This document shows positions 24,989-36,253 of a stretch of DNA of 64,000 nt, piece by piece. The notes beneath the pieces are model-generated. The model searched no databases and had not been told where the DNA came from. It saw nothing but the letters and a program-made list of their open reading frames with translations. The stretch is from positions 10,452,001 to 10,516,000 of the forward strand of contig JAPTOF010000010.1 of NCBI GenBank assembly GCA_028554755.1. The letters are read 5' to 3'. Positions within the stretch are counted from its first letter, which is position 1, and the number at the start of each line of letters is the position of its first letter. Origin of the DNA: Cordia subcordata (taxonomy: Eukaryota; Streptophyta; Magnoliopsida; Boraginales; Cordiaceae). The translations under genes and the position numbers were made by a program.

Positions 24989-24990
24989 TT
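24806..24990. repeat. (AAT)n microsatellite inside the MULE
   Basis: Long interrupted AAT/ATA tract starting exactly where the transposase SWIM domain ends. Apparent open frames here (poly-Ile, poly-Asn) are repeat artefacts. The rest of the MULE to 25386 is AT-rich with no gene. Confidence 0.95.
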
Positions 24991-25386
24991 CAACGTGGTG
25001 ATTACGATATCAACATCTAAAACTAAACTACATGACAATAACATCAATAATCATACCACCCATTTTATACGTAATATAAACATGCACAACATATATGTAC
25101 ATACACAGCATGAATATATACATAAATACGATATATATAACTATACATACATATAAAACATATATATACATGAAACAACTTGAAAAAACATGAAAAACAA
25201 TAATTTAAATCGGTAAAAACTTGAAAAAGCTTACAACAAGAGGCAAAATCCTAGGCTTGAAGCTTATTGTGCGAGATATTGAGTGTTTAAAGCTAAAAAT
25301 TCACGGGGTAACACAAGGGGGGAGAAAAAAACTTTGAAATCACGTGGGGAAGAAGAAGAGGGGGGGTGGGTTTAAATCTGATTAAC

Positions 25387-25523
25387 ATTCGGCTGTTTAA
25401 TAGCGAAATTCGGCTATTGAATAGCCAAAAGTGTTAAAAATGAGGGCCGCATAAATACTATACCGTTGCGAGCAGTTTTCGGCTTTTGAATAGCCAATTT
25501 AGGGTATTGAATCTCCGAAAATG
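25387..25523. repeat. Right subterminal hairpin array of the MULE
   Basis: Four degenerate copies of the same palindrome: 25387-25409, 25408-25430 (ATTCGGCTATTGAATAGCC), 25476-25500 and 25501-25523. They mirror the left array and lie just inside the right terminal repeat. Confidence 0.8.
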
Positions 25524-25610
25524 CTATTTTTAAAATTCTTATCCAAACAAGACTATTTTTGAAATTATATTTTTTAAGTGTGTTATTTATAAAAAAAATC
25601 CCATGAGTCA

Positions 25611-26016
25611 CGCACTCTACGTAAAATGTATTTTCCCAATTGAAAGTTTCTTTCGAGAGTGATTACAAATTGCAAAACATATCCAAGTTAGATCACATTG
25701 TATCTTTTACTGGTAAAGGAAATAGAAAAAAAGATGATTCCTGAGAACTAGCTCCTTTCTATAGAAAAGACCACATTTCGAATTTTTTTAATTCCACTCG
25801 TAATTATAAATTTATGTAATATTCACTATTTACTTAGCAAAAGTATTAGACAAATGGAAGCTGCGGAGTGTCATAAGAGATGATAAAATAATTTGGAAAT
25901 ATTCCTTTAATAATCTAAAACTTAAGCAGCTAAGCCTTTATCTTCAAAACATTTTAATTTAGGCCTAAATTTATTGGGGAAACACTCTCAAATAATGAAA
26001 CCAAACGTCCGACTTA
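25611..26016. other. Intergenic stretch without recognised content
   Basis: AT-rich, no believable open frame, no clear repeat. Nothing further is seen. Confidence 0.6.
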
Positions 26017-26244
26017 TGCTTTGTTTGGTATTATCTTATGATAAGATTCTTTTTTTATATGTAAAAATATGGTTTGTTTTAAGTTTTATAATATGTTTGT
26101 GCTAATATATCTTATTTTTTACAAGCTAAAAAGTATGGGTTGTTTTGATTTTTCGTATAATGCATGTGATAAGAAGTTTTAAATCTTATAAGATGTCTCT
26201 TTATCTCAATAGGATAAGCATCTTATATCATTCCAAATACACTA
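26017..26244. mobile_element. Tourist-like MITE, 228 bp
   Basis: Flanked by TTA on both sides (26014-26016, 26245-26247). The ends TGCTTTGTTTGGTATTATC and (reverse complement of the right end) TAGTGTATTTGGAATGATA form an imperfect inverted repeat. TTA duplication and a GTTTGG-type end are PIF/Harbinger traits. No coding capacity. Confidence 0.6.
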
Positions 26245-26336
26245 TTAGTGTGTGGAGCCCACTCCAACACTAATTTCCATTCCCACTTGCAATTCTTCTA
26301 ATATTAAGTTTTATGGGCGCAATTTTTATTGTGCTC

Positions 26337-27125
26337 TATAGGGATGGTGCTCTACAGAGCATTGTATACTGTCCTGTGTGTGAACAGTACACGCGCACAA
26401 TATATAATAGTACATATGCTCAAAATTTTTATATTATAGGTTCAAAACTCTTATATTAAACTGCAAACATGTTTACAGTATTGAACATATAATATAAGAA
26501 TTTTAAATATGTAATATAAGAGTTTTGAACATAAAGTATAATTGACAAGCATCTAATATAAGAGTTTTGAATATAAAGTATAAAATTTATGAGATTATAA
26601 TTTTTATTTTGTGAACTTGGTTTTAAACTTTTGAACTTGTAATATAAGAGCTTTGAACATATAATATAATAATTTTGAACATGTACTATAAGAGTTTTGG
26701 ACACACAGTATAATCTATGAGTATATAATATAAGAGTTTTGAACATTGAGTATAAAATTTATGAGATTATAATTTTGTTTTATGAACTTGCTTTTAAATT
26801 TTTGAACTTGTAATATAAGAGTTTTAAACATTAAATATAAGAATTTTGAACGTATAATATAAGAATTTTGAATATGTAATATAAAAATTTGGAATATAGA
26901 GTATAAAATTTATGAGATTAAATTTTTATTTTGTGAACTTGCTTTTAAACTTTTGAACATATTTGTAGCTTAAAATAAGAGTTTTTAATTTATAACATAA
27001 AAATTTTGAACCTATAATATAAAAATTTTAAACACATGTACGATTACATATAGTGCTCGCGTACTGTTCACGCACAGTACGGTGTACAGTACTCATCCGA
27101 AGCACTGTGCATATAGTGCATAGTG
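26337..27125. mobile_element. Fold-back element with internal 22-bp tandem repeats
   Basis: Both ends carry long imperfect inverted repeats: the left GTGTGAACAGTACACGCGCAC matches the reverse complement of the right end (GCGTGAACAGTACGCGAGCAC), and the 20-mer AAAATTTTTATATTATAGGT is identical in both arms. Between them lie many 22-bp monomers (AATATAAGAGTTTTGAACAT type) grouped into higher-order units, each with GTATAAAATTTATGAGATTA (about 26574, 26750, 26898). No open frame. The exact ends and target duplication are not resolved. Confidence 0.6.
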
Positions 27126-27521
27126 TAGGTACTGTTTAACCGGTTAATGTAGCACTTTCATGTGAATCAATTGTCTCATTTAAAAAAAAAAAAAAAACAA
27201 AGTCATACAATAAAAGGCCAGAAATTTAATCCAAGATGAAATATTTTCTAGCATTTCACCCTGAAGAATCTTTCCATTTTCCTATATATCTAACATCTGC
27301 TCATAAACTAGGATCCTCAATGCAAATGCGAAAATTGCCTAACATATCTCTCTCCCATTTTTCGGGGAGAATCTAGGTTGCGTTTGGTTTGCTTGTTTTT
27401 TGTTTTCATTTTTTAGTTTTTATTTTTGGTTTTCATTTTTTATTTTCTAAAATTTATAGAATGTATTTAAAACAAATTAATATTTTATGTTTAACGAAAA
27501 GATAAAGGGGTAAGTGGGATA
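27126..27521. other. Intergenic stretch
   Basis: A-run at 27181-27196, and a T-rich piece starting GTTGCGTTTGGTTTGCTTG (about 27376) that looks like one end of a GTTTGG-type MITE without a matching right end. No gene. Confidence 0.4.
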
Positions 27522-28850
27522 TATAGCAATGCTCCTCCGGAAACTAAAAGCTGACGACATAAAATTAGAATCTCAAAGCTTTCAAATGAGCTGTTCTAAC
27601 GTGATGTTGCATTATAATATCAATTCAAGAAGATAGTAAACCATTTTAATCCGATGCTGTAGAAGAATTATGATAAATTGATGACCTATAGCACTATAAC
27701 GTGATGTTGATCCACAAAAAAATGGATACTGCCTCATTTAACTACTCCTCTAAAGCGAATATACCATATTAAATTATAATTTCGAAACGTAGACATTATA
27801 AACTAACGTTATAACATTATTATAATATAAGAAGAATTTTTCTTGGCGGGAAGTCAATCTTTGCCAAATATTATTATTGTGTAGTACGCATCAATGAGCT
27901 GGTTTTCGCTTTAAATTATTTCGTTGCCAAAGGATTGAAAATAATTTCAATCATGGACTAAACTTAAACAAATGCATAATCTTATTTTCAGGTAGATATT
28001 GAACTTTTCATTTAAGAAATGACGAATGATTGACTCATTTTCATTCTTTCCTAAATCTAATTGGACAATAAATGATCATTTTCAGGCGTTGAGTAACATA
28101 AACTTTTCATTTCGCAGGGCTCTACACTACACGTATATATGAGGTGGTTTTTTCATTTTTTATATGCTGTTTGTTACTTTATTTTTCTTCCATTATTAAA
28201 AATTAATAACATAAACTAATTTCTTGATTTTTAATCTTTTCGTATACAATTAATTAAAAAAAAACTAATTAGACTTCCCATATATTTATCTAAATCATAT
28301 ATGTAAAGTAAAAGAATGTTCGAAACTTCGCACGACGAATTTTTATTAGGATTCCATGTTTCACGTGAATGCAATGAGATCTGTTCGAAGTGATTTCTCG
28401 AACAAGTTGGAGGCTTTGACCAAAACGCACATACGCCGATGGGACGTAGTCCAAATTTGACCAATTTTTTTCATTTACAATAACAGTCCTCTGCATCTGC
28501 CAATTTTTTTTTTTTAAATTTTTTAGTGCTTTTAACTAGTAACCAACTTGCTTAAAATATTTCGACGTGCTATGTAAATGGCTCATAAAAGAACATCAAT
28601 AGCAGTAATCAGATGTCATGAGTGATACTCATTCAATGAAAAAAGAGGAAAAAAAGGCCGGCAGAAACCGTCATATTTTTGAACAAATTGAAAAAAGTTC
28701 ATACATCTTCAATCATTTGGCAACTTTGCTTTATTAAAAATGTGCCAGCTGTTGCGGTGGATGTCAAAATCAGATAAGTTGACAAGGGCTGACAGTTCAA
28801 AACTAATGCTTGACTGACGATGACATTTTTGTGTTTAGGATCTTATTTTT
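27522..28850 (-). repeat. Duplicated receptor-upstream block (copy 2)
   Basis: 27522-28260 aligns with 55128-55880; 28440-28850 aligns with 59905-60300; 27840-28105 also aligns with 54525-54795; 28690-28850 aligns inverted with 11545-11720. Shared strings include CCATTTTAATCC, GATGTTGATCCACAAAA, CTCTAAAGCGAATA, CATCTTCAA and CATTTGGCAACTTTG. In the other copies this sequence lies next to receptor genes or stubs, but no receptor coding sequence follows here. It looks like an orphan piece of the cluster's upstream DNA. Confidence 0.75.
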
Positions 28851-28995
28851 AATGACATTTTTTAGCATTTATGTAATAATGAGCATTTAGTTGGAAACCA
28901 AAACTAAATTGAAAGAAAAATGAATGAGCATCCGCATCATGATAAAGAGTGACACCACAAATTCTTCCATTATTAGGAAATGGTGCTTCGCCTGT

Positions 28996-29221
28996 GGGCC
29001 TGTTTGGATGGACTTTTAAAGAAAAAATACTTTTTTTTTTCGAAAAAATTATATTAAATTTGCAATAATTATTAGATTTGGGTTCCAAAAAAGTTAAAAC
29101 TCTAAAAAAAACTCAAATACAGCTTTTTTTAGAAGCCAGAATTTTCAGCTTCTCAAAAAAAGTTATTTTTAAAAAGTTATTAAAAAAAAACGCTTTTGAA
29201 AAAAGCCAATTCAAATGAACC
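28996..29221. mobile_element. Tourist-like MITE, 226 bp, in the F-box gene
   Basis: Ends GGGCCTGTTTGGATGGACTT and GAAAAAAGCCAATTCAAATGAACC at 28996 and 29221. It is a sister copy of 44174-44400, nearly equal in length and alike throughout. The right flank is TTA; the left flank (TGT) does not match, probably by mutation. It interrupts the F-box coding sequence between the DKSWRDI and GEAPFP segments. Confidence 0.75.
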
Positions 29222-29639
29222 TTATATCTCTCCATGACTTATCAACTCCAATTGTGTAAACCTCAGCCTCTGATTTTAATGGTCGCCGAATGTACTTCTT
29301 CTTCGCAATCCTTATAATCTTGAACTGGCCACTGTCCGGACTACAACCAAATCCATAAGCAAAATCGCGAACCCTCAAAATCTTGACGCGCTCCCTTACA
29401 CCTTGTTTGGATTGAGGGGAGTGGGAGGAAAGGAAAGGGAAGGGAGGGTTTTTTGTATCCCCTCCTTTGTTTGCTTTGGAAGGATTGGGAGGGGAAGGTT
29501 AATGAGAGGAAAAACAAAATCCTCCCAACCCTTTGATTTTTCGTCCATCCAAATTGGGGTGATTTGGAGGGAGGGGATTCTTCAACTTTATGTGAAGACA
29601 ATTATGTCCCCAGTCTTTTGTTTTAATTACAATTGAACC

Positions 29640-29958
29640 TGCTATATAAGCAAAACCCTATCTTTTTCTTCTCATTAGATACCACCGCACACTCAATCGT
29701 ATTCTCTCCCAAGCTGCTATTCATCTTTCTCTCCCACGTTGCTCTCCTTGGATAGGTATGTATAATTTTTTTTATCTGATATTTTTTAATTTTGGTTGCA
29801 TGTTACTGTCGAAAATGGCTAATTCTTTTCGAGTGTAGAATCAATATGGTTGGGGAAGTGTAGAAGGAATTTTAATCACAATTTAATTTGACTCACATGC
29901 CTAAGAGGAAGGTGGCGTTTGAAAGTTCTTCATATGTTTTTCAAAGTTCTTTATATGC

Positions 29959-29996
<38 letters not shown>

Positions 29997-31325
29997 ATCT
30001 CAAGCTATGGGGCTTTGTATACTACAATTTAATTGAATCTATGTCATAGATTGAAGTAGACAAAGAAGCTGCCATTTGATACCACTCATAAATTTATATG
30101 CCTCTACATACCGATATGCATGTCTACTGTATATTTCTTCTTGGTATCTGAAAGCATATCATGGTCCTTCTAGGCACGTTGAATATGTGCTGATATTGTC
30201 TCCATCCATGGTTCTTCAAGCTCGAATATTATCTAGTCTTTCGGGTTGCAATTTAGTTGGAATGTCGTTCTTGTTTGACTGACAGCTTGATTCCCAAGTG
30301 GGAGTTATTTTTGACCATGGGTTATCCAAAATCTGAATTAGTTAAATTTCCTCAGTACTGAAGTTATAGTTTAGAAGGTAGAATCAAACCCATATATAAA
30401 ATAACAAAGGAAAATGAAGTGAGGTTGCTTCTGAACCAGGTTCTGTCTCTGTCAGCTCATGAGTTGGATAAGGCTCTAAAGAGAAAAATGAAGAAAAATT
30501 AGCTTGTGGATATGACCGCTAGAGAATATGAACAACTTGACCTTTAATTTGCTCAGTTGCCCAATTGGAGATTGCTTTATACACAGCAAAAGCAGGCAGT
30601 ACTTCTTTGTGTCTTCAAAGGTAAATTTTCTATTTTCTCTTCTTTTCTTAATTGAAAGGTAAGAACACAGATGGCTATTTGTTGTTGTTTCTCTGTTCTT
30701 TTTTGTTCTTTTTTTCTTTTTCCATCTTTCAACATGATTGCATCAGTAGATGGGACTAACGGGGTAGACAGAGGCTTGCTAATCAAATGATATATATATA
30801 TATATATATATATATTGTGTTCTGAAAAGTAATTAAATGATGATCTACATGTGATTATATGAAGTGTACATGGTTTTACTCACACTTCTTAGTTTCTTGA
30901 ATTCTTCTAGTTATGGCAAAAATTGATGGGAATTTTTTGTATTATAACATGTATCAATTCTAAGTCCACCATATGCTATGCCTTTTTTTGAAACGTGAAG
31001 AATTTTATTAAATAGCACCAAGGGTGTGCAGCCTCCAAAAATACATATCAAGTTTGTAAACTATCTATACTATCAAGTTTGAAACTGGGAATTGGACATT
31101 AAATATTTGTGATTTGAAATCCATTCAACCATTATAAACTTTGTAGTGTTGCAATGAATAATTAATTTGTAATTAAGTCAGTTAAGAGCTTGATATTTGT
31201 AATTAGAAAGCATATTTCTATCGAATTTGAAATTGCTAATCTAATTTACTTTTTAGTTGCTTATTAATATTACATAGTCTTTTGATAAATATTTTTGTTT
31301 TCTTTTCTTTTTTAATTACGTAGAG
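29640..31325 (+). other. Harbinger 5' leader and presumed leader intron
   Basis: A T/C-rich leader (AGATACCACCGCACACTC...) ends at a donor-like TTGGATAG|GTATGT near 29756. An acceptor TTACGTAG lies at 31323, just before the transposase ATG. A (TA)n run lies at about 29963-29993 and another at 30789-30815. No protein is recognised between. Confidence 0.4.
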
Positions 31326-32685
31326 ATGGAAAATCCCATGGAAGAGACAATAGATATATCTCTTAGATGGCGAGAAAGACGTTGTAGAGCTGTTGCACAA
31401 GTTATAAGCTTGCTAGATTATTGGTTTAGACGGGTGAGACGCTCTAATAATAGAATCCCTAGATCTATGGGAACATCTGAGAGAGAAAGAGTTGGAGAAG
31501 AAATAATGGGTCGAATTTTAGAATGCGAAACAAGTCGTAATATAACAAGAATGAGTCCACAAGCTTTTATAGACTTGTGCAATCTTTTACAAAAAGACGG
31601 TGGTCTTCGACCAACTAGACTAGTAAGTGTCGAGGAGCAAGTTGCTAAAACACTATATATATTGGCACACCATGCAAAAAATCGTGAAATACAATTTTGG
31701 TTCTTACATTCTGGGGAAACAACTTGTCGTCATTTCCATTGTGTATTGAGGTCTATCATAGAATTAGAAGGAAAAATGCTTGTTCAACCCGATGGCTCAT
31801 AGATTCCAGCAGAGATCCTTGGTAGCAATAGATATTATCCGTACTTTAAGGTGAACATACACTCTAAAATTGTGAACATTTTTTTTATATACGTATTATA
31901 TAGTTGTATAATACAAAAAGATTAATTACAGGATTGTATTGGCGCTATAGATGGAACTCATGTTCGTGTGAAAGTATCCCCATAAGATGCTTCTAGATAT
32001 CGTGGTAGGAAAGAATATCCTACCCAAAATATTTTGGCAGCATGTACATTCGATTTAAGGTTCACTTATGTGTTACCTGGATGGGAAGGGACTGCATCTG
32101 ATTCACGGATCATAAAAAATGCACTATTAAGGGAAGATAAGCTTATAATTCCTCCAAGTAATTATTTAAATAGGGGAAGGGACAAGATAATGTCATTTTA
32201 CATAATAATAACGACAACAACAACTTTGTCTTTTGTTGAATAGGAAAATTTTATCTTGTTGATGCTGGATATATGTTAAGAAGTGGACTTCCATATAGAG
32301 GGGTTCGCTCTCACTTGAAAGAATATTCAAGAAATCCACCACAAGATTGTAAAGAGTTATTCAACCTTCGGCATGCATCCTTGTGTAATGCAATTGAAAG
32401 AGCATTTGGAGTTTTAAAGAAAAGTTCCCCATCATATCAAGTGCAAGAGAACCAACATATGGTATTAAAACTCAAAATAAGATTATTTTAGCTTGTTGTG
32501 TCTTACATAATTACTTATTAGGCATAGATCCCGATGAGTAATTACTTGCTGAGGTCGATGAGGAACTCATGAGTGAAGACCCTTCTCAACAAACAACTTG
32601 CTTAGATGAGGATGAAGCACAAGGGGAGCTCTTGAGAAATACTATTGCAAATGCAATGTGGAGTGACTATATTTCTGATGATTGA
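31326..32685 (+). pseudogene. Harbinger DDE transposase (HARBI1-like), disrupted
   Basis: Exons 31326-31850, 31932-32157 and 32244-32685 are joined at canonical GT/AG sites. The catalytic triad is visible: Asp in IGAIDGTHVRV, Asp in GWEGTASDSRI and Glu in [13 protein letters not shown]. Other family blocks are present ([31 protein letters not shown]). In-frame stops are at 31800-31802, 31983-31985 and in the DPDE stretch near 32539, plus a one-base shift near 32463. The family protein cuts and inserts the element at TWA sites together with its Myb-like partner. All catalytic residues survive but the frame does not. Confidence 0.9.
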
Positions 32686-32959
32686 ATCTTGATAGATTTT
32701 ATGTGCTTGACTTTTAATTGTATTGTCATTTTTTAATTTGAGTATGAGTTGCCAACCCATGTTTGACTTGAGTTATTTTTTAATTGTAGTGTCCTAATTT
32801 TTATCATGTCCTATAAGTTGATTTTATGATTGACTTGTGATTGACTTGAGTTATTTTTTAATTGTAGTGTCCTAATTGTAATGTTGTTTTACTTTTATTA
32901 TGCATTATGATTTATTTTATTAGTCACATAAAAAATGTATATTTTTCCTCCATAAAGCC

Positions 32960-33981
32960 ATGCCAAGGAAAAAGAAATCAATTGAAAAGAATGAAGAAAG
33001 CTTATCATGGACAGCACCTATGGACGAGGTTCTTGTGGATGCTTTCTTGCATCAACACAATGTGGAAAATAGAGTGAATGGGACATTCACTCCAAAGGCT
33101 TATGATAATATTATGAAAGAATTGAAAGAAAAACTTGGCATGCAAATAGAGAAGGACAAAATAAAGAATCATTGGAAAACAATGAAAGCTAATTTTGCAA
33201 AATGCTTTGATGTAATGCAACATGGGATGAGTGGATTTGCTTGGAGTCCAATAACCAAGATGTAGAGTGCTGAACCTGAAGTTTGGCAAAGACTAATTGA
33301 GGTATGCTTTATAAATGATTGTTTTATATAGACAACATATTTGTTATATTAATATGATGTTTAATTTGTTAGGTCAAGCCTGAAGCTGTGGAATGGATGT
33401 CAAAGCCAATAGCCCATTATGACAAGATGGTCATACTATGTGGAAAAGATAGGGCAACAGGAGAACATGCTGAAACTGCTTCAGAGTTGAGAAAAAGATT
33501 GCATGCATGCATTGATTTAGATTATGTGGACTCTATTGATGAAATTGACCAAATGATCAATTCTAATGAGGTAACTATAGATGCTGCTAATAGTTGCCAT
33601 GATGACGCTCAGACTATGTCAATGGGTTCTGCTGAAGTTAGGTCCAAGAACAAGGAGAAAATGGCTACCAAAAGATCCAAGAAGTCCAAAGCAGCTACTA
33701 AGACTGAAGGTGAGTTTATTGGAGTTGCTATCTTATCTGTTGTTGACGCTCTTAAGGAGGGCAATGATGCTTATCTCAAAGTTAAGCTACCAACATCTAT
33801 GAGAGAAGATGAAGTTTGGCAATTTGTTGAAGAGATGGAAATTGAGGATGATTTGATGGAAAAAACTTATGCCTTTCTTCTTGACAAGCCTGATAAATTG
33901 AAAGCATTACTTGGGGTTCCAGCAGAGAGATGCAAGAGTTTGCTTATGTTTTACATGTCTGGTTCTTCTCGGGAAAACTAA
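32960..33981 (+). pseudogene. Harbinger Myb/SANT-like helper gene, one stop
   Basis: Starts MPRKKKSIEKNEE. The Myb/SANT-like DNA-binding domain (SLSWTAPMDEVLVDAFLHQ...KIKNHWKTMKANF) is of the kind found both in Harbinger partners and in plant Myb/SANT-like proteins. Exon 1 ends near 33301 and exon 2 starts at 33373 (VKPEAVEWMSKPI), flanking a 71-bp intron with GT/AG borders. A TAG at 33263-33265 stands where relatives commonly have Trp (ITKMWSAEPEVW). The C-terminal half has a Lys-rich patch (KKSKAATK) and a conserved LLGVPAER-like end. It would bind the transposon ends and bring the transposase to the nucleus. The single stop is its only visible lesion. Confidence 0.85.
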
Positions 33982-34984
33982 TGGATACGTGTTTGTTATG
34001 TGATTTTGAATTTTTGGTGAATGACTCTAGCTAACTTTTTGTTAACTATTATGTATTCGGATAACATAGGATGTTTAATAGCTTGATAAATTAGCTACTA
34101 TTATTGATGACCTTTGTAATATTGTACAAATCATCACTTTTTGTTCATGGTATTAGGAACACATGGACCTCTATTGAAAATCCTTGCTTAGTTAAATATT
34201 GGAGCAGACAGATTTATATTTGCAGCTAATATGTGTATGTACTACTTTATATGAAGCTTGTGGCCTTTTATGTGACCCTGTACAGGTTTGTTTTGCAAAA
34301 GAAAAGGTATATTTCTTAATTGTGTGTACTCATGTAAGTGATAGATGGTTGTTATTTTATAATTACTTGATATGAATAAATGAAGTAACTCGGTTTCTGT
34401 GCTATTACTTGGAAATCATTGATAGAATATGATATGAAATATTAGTGAAACAATGGATTCATTGGGAATTTGTATATGATAGTTCATTGAGATGGAAACA
34501 TAGTTAGTTAGACTTTTACATTATTTGAGTTATTAATTTCTTTTTTCGCTTGCTGCCTCCCTGCCCACACCTTCTCTCTGGTTCTTGACTAACAAAACTT
34601 GAGAGATGTTTCCATTTGGTGTGCATGTTGGACGTTGACAGAAACATTGCTAGAAAAGTTGTATTCCTTCTGTGCGAGCAGTTGGGTCTTTTGTTTGTTA
34701 AGATTGTTAGCCTCTTGTGCCTTATTCACAAATCTTGGATACAAAATAAGAAAAAGGGCATATAAGTAAATTTACATAAGAAAATTTTCCTTTCCTCTCA
34801 TTTTCTTCCAATCCAAACACAGGATTTTTAAAATTCTTTATGTTTCTTTCCCCTACAAAAAAACTCCAATCCAAACAGAAATTACCTATTTCCTCTCCTT
34901 TCCTTTATAATCCTTTCCTTTCCTTTCCTTTCCTTTCCTTTCCTTTCCTTTATTAAATTTCCCCTCTTCAATCCAAACACACCC
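33982..34984 (+). other. Harbinger 3' region
   Basis: No gene. Ends with a TTTCC pentanucleotide run (34911-34950) and several CCAATCCAAACA motifs that echo the terminal repeat (about 34809, 34869, 34969), probably transposase-binding sites. Confidence 0.6.
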
Positions 34985-35687
34985 TTATTGTCGAATTACT
35001 AATGTATAAACAGTGATCATCATTATAAGGACAACCGTGCAACAAACAAAGCAACCCATTACTAGGACCAATAACCACCAATATTTTTTTTCCCTTTCGG
35101 GAGATTAAATTTGCTTCCTAAATACATGGGCTTGCGTGGAAAAATCATTTTGTTGGGAAAAACAATGTGATCATTTCCTGCTTTTAGTTCGAACCAATGA
35201 GACAGCACATCATCAATGGAGAGTAAAACACTAACAAATGGTGAACTTGAAGTATAAGTACTAGCAAAATAAGAGTCAGAGAGGAGTTTGTACCATCCTC
35301 TACACACACACACTTGCAATGGAAGATTGAGTTGATTGGGAGTCTTGAAAATATGTTTACCAAAACCAATGTGGGCAAGTCGAGGACTGATCGAAACCCA
35401 TTTCCGTCGAGCCTTGATTTGCAACTATAACACATCAATTTGTTCTCTGAGTCTCGCCGTCTTCTGTGATTCTTGTGCTTGTGCATCAGGGTGTGTTTAT
35501 AATATGATCTTGAAATAGTGATGGGGACATCATGAAGCTTAGAATCTTCTGCCTTTGGACCACCGCCACTCATGGTGAGAGCACTGCTACTTCACGAAAA
35601 CTGCTGGAGTATATAATGGAAAATATTCGCGGGAAGACTGCTATTTTATAATTTTGTAAAAGTTACTCCAATCCGAAGGGTTTGTGT

Positions 35688-36253
35688 AAAGGGTGTAAAT
35701 CGGCGGTTTTTTTGCAGTTTCCTCTTAATTTTTTAATGGAAGTGGTTGAGTAATTTATAATTTTGTAAAATATACCACTCAAACAATAGATAAAGTGATG
35801 ATTTTGGTTGATTCAATTTTTGAGCGGTTTTGATAGTTTAGAATTTAATTGTGGTATATTTAATTATATAAGATAATTGAATTTTAGCAATATTTTCCTA
35901 AATTCCAAAAATCCTTATAAGTATACAATCCAAATTAAAAAAAAGATATTAAACAACAAATCTCAATAATACTAGCAAATCCAATGATCTAATAAACAAA
36001 AGGCACCAAGTTTTGATATTAATTACTTATACTTTTTAAAGTATTATTAGTATATAACGTATACATAAGTGTAATGGGTGGTCTGGTTTGAATTTGCAGT
36101 TTTTACTTCCAAAATCATAAACAGAACTGCCTATTTCAGTTTTTTAAAAATAAAATTATAACTGGTCAAACCATTTCAAAAACCATTAGTTTTGATAAAC
36201 TCAACTGGCCCAAAACAAATTTTGCAATTTTTTCAATTTTATGTACACTCCTA
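35688..36253. mobile_element. Candidate non-autonomous hAT element, 566 bp
   Basis: Flanks GTTTGTGT (35680-35687) and GTTTGTGA (36254-36261) match in 7 of 8 positions, the hAT duplication length. The ends AAAGGGTGTAAAT and TAGGAGTGTACAT (right end, reverse complement) are imperfect inverted repeats. No open frame. Confidence 0.45.

Larger units (their letters stand above)
21906..25601 (+). mobile_element. Complete Mutator-like transposable element (MULE)
   Basis: Flanked by a perfect 9-bp target duplication CATGAGTCA (21897-21905 and 25602-25610), diagnostic of Mutator elements. The terminal inverted repeats begin GATTTTTTTTATAAATAACAC on both sides and stay alignable for about 90-100 bp (including AATAGTCTTGTTT). 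Total 3,696 bp with a decayed transposase. Subterminal regions hold about ten copies of a short hairpin motif. Both the intact duplication and alignable repeats suggest a fairly recent insertion, while the coding part has five stops and one frameshift. Confidence 0.92.
29399..34984 (+). mobile_element. PIF/Harbinger transposon with both required genes, 5.6 kb
   Basis: Flanked by TTA (29396-29398 and 34985-34987). Ends CACCTTGTTTGGATTGAGGGG and GGGTGTGTTTGGATTGAAGAGGGG (reverse complement of the right end) share TGTTTGGATTGA. Subterminal copies of CCAATCCAAAC occur near the right end. Inside lie a DDE transposase gene (31326-32685) and a Myb/SANT-like gene (32960-33981) on the same strand, the two-gene organisation of autonomous Harbinger elements. 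Borders are confirmed because the F-box frame is restored by removing element plus one TTA. Both genes carry stops, so it is now defective unless helped in trans. Confidence 0.9.
28849..35573 (-). pseudogene. F-box (F-box-associated type) gene split by two transposons
   Basis: Starts at ATG 35573 (MSGGGPKAEDS). An F-box follows (VLDLPTLVLVNIFSRLPINSIFHCKCVC..., about residues 62-95), the SKP1-binding domain of SCF ubiquitin ligases. A frameshift falls in a GT repeat (35300-35312) and another in an A8 run (35084-35091). The F-box-associated part continues with the GPSNGLLCLLHG motif up to 34988. It is then interrupted by the Harbinger element and resumes at 29398 in the same frame, because removal of the element and one TTA copy gives continuous coding (SPDSGQFKIIRI, VYTIGVDKSWRDI). 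It is interrupted again by a MITE (28996-29221) and fades out near 28849. It was presumably a functional F-box gene before these insertions. Confidence 0.75.

Noticed and set aside
24740..25001. Long open frames of Ile/Asn on both strands
   Set aside because: They are translations of the AAT microsatellite.
26440..27040. Short direct repeats that might suggest a CRISPR array
   Set aside because: Monomers are contiguous and degenerate, without unique spacers, inside a fold-back element of a plant nuclear genome.
29403..29636. Open frames at the Harbinger left end (both strands)
   Set aside because: They overlap the terminal and subterminal repeats and have no protein similarity that I recognise.
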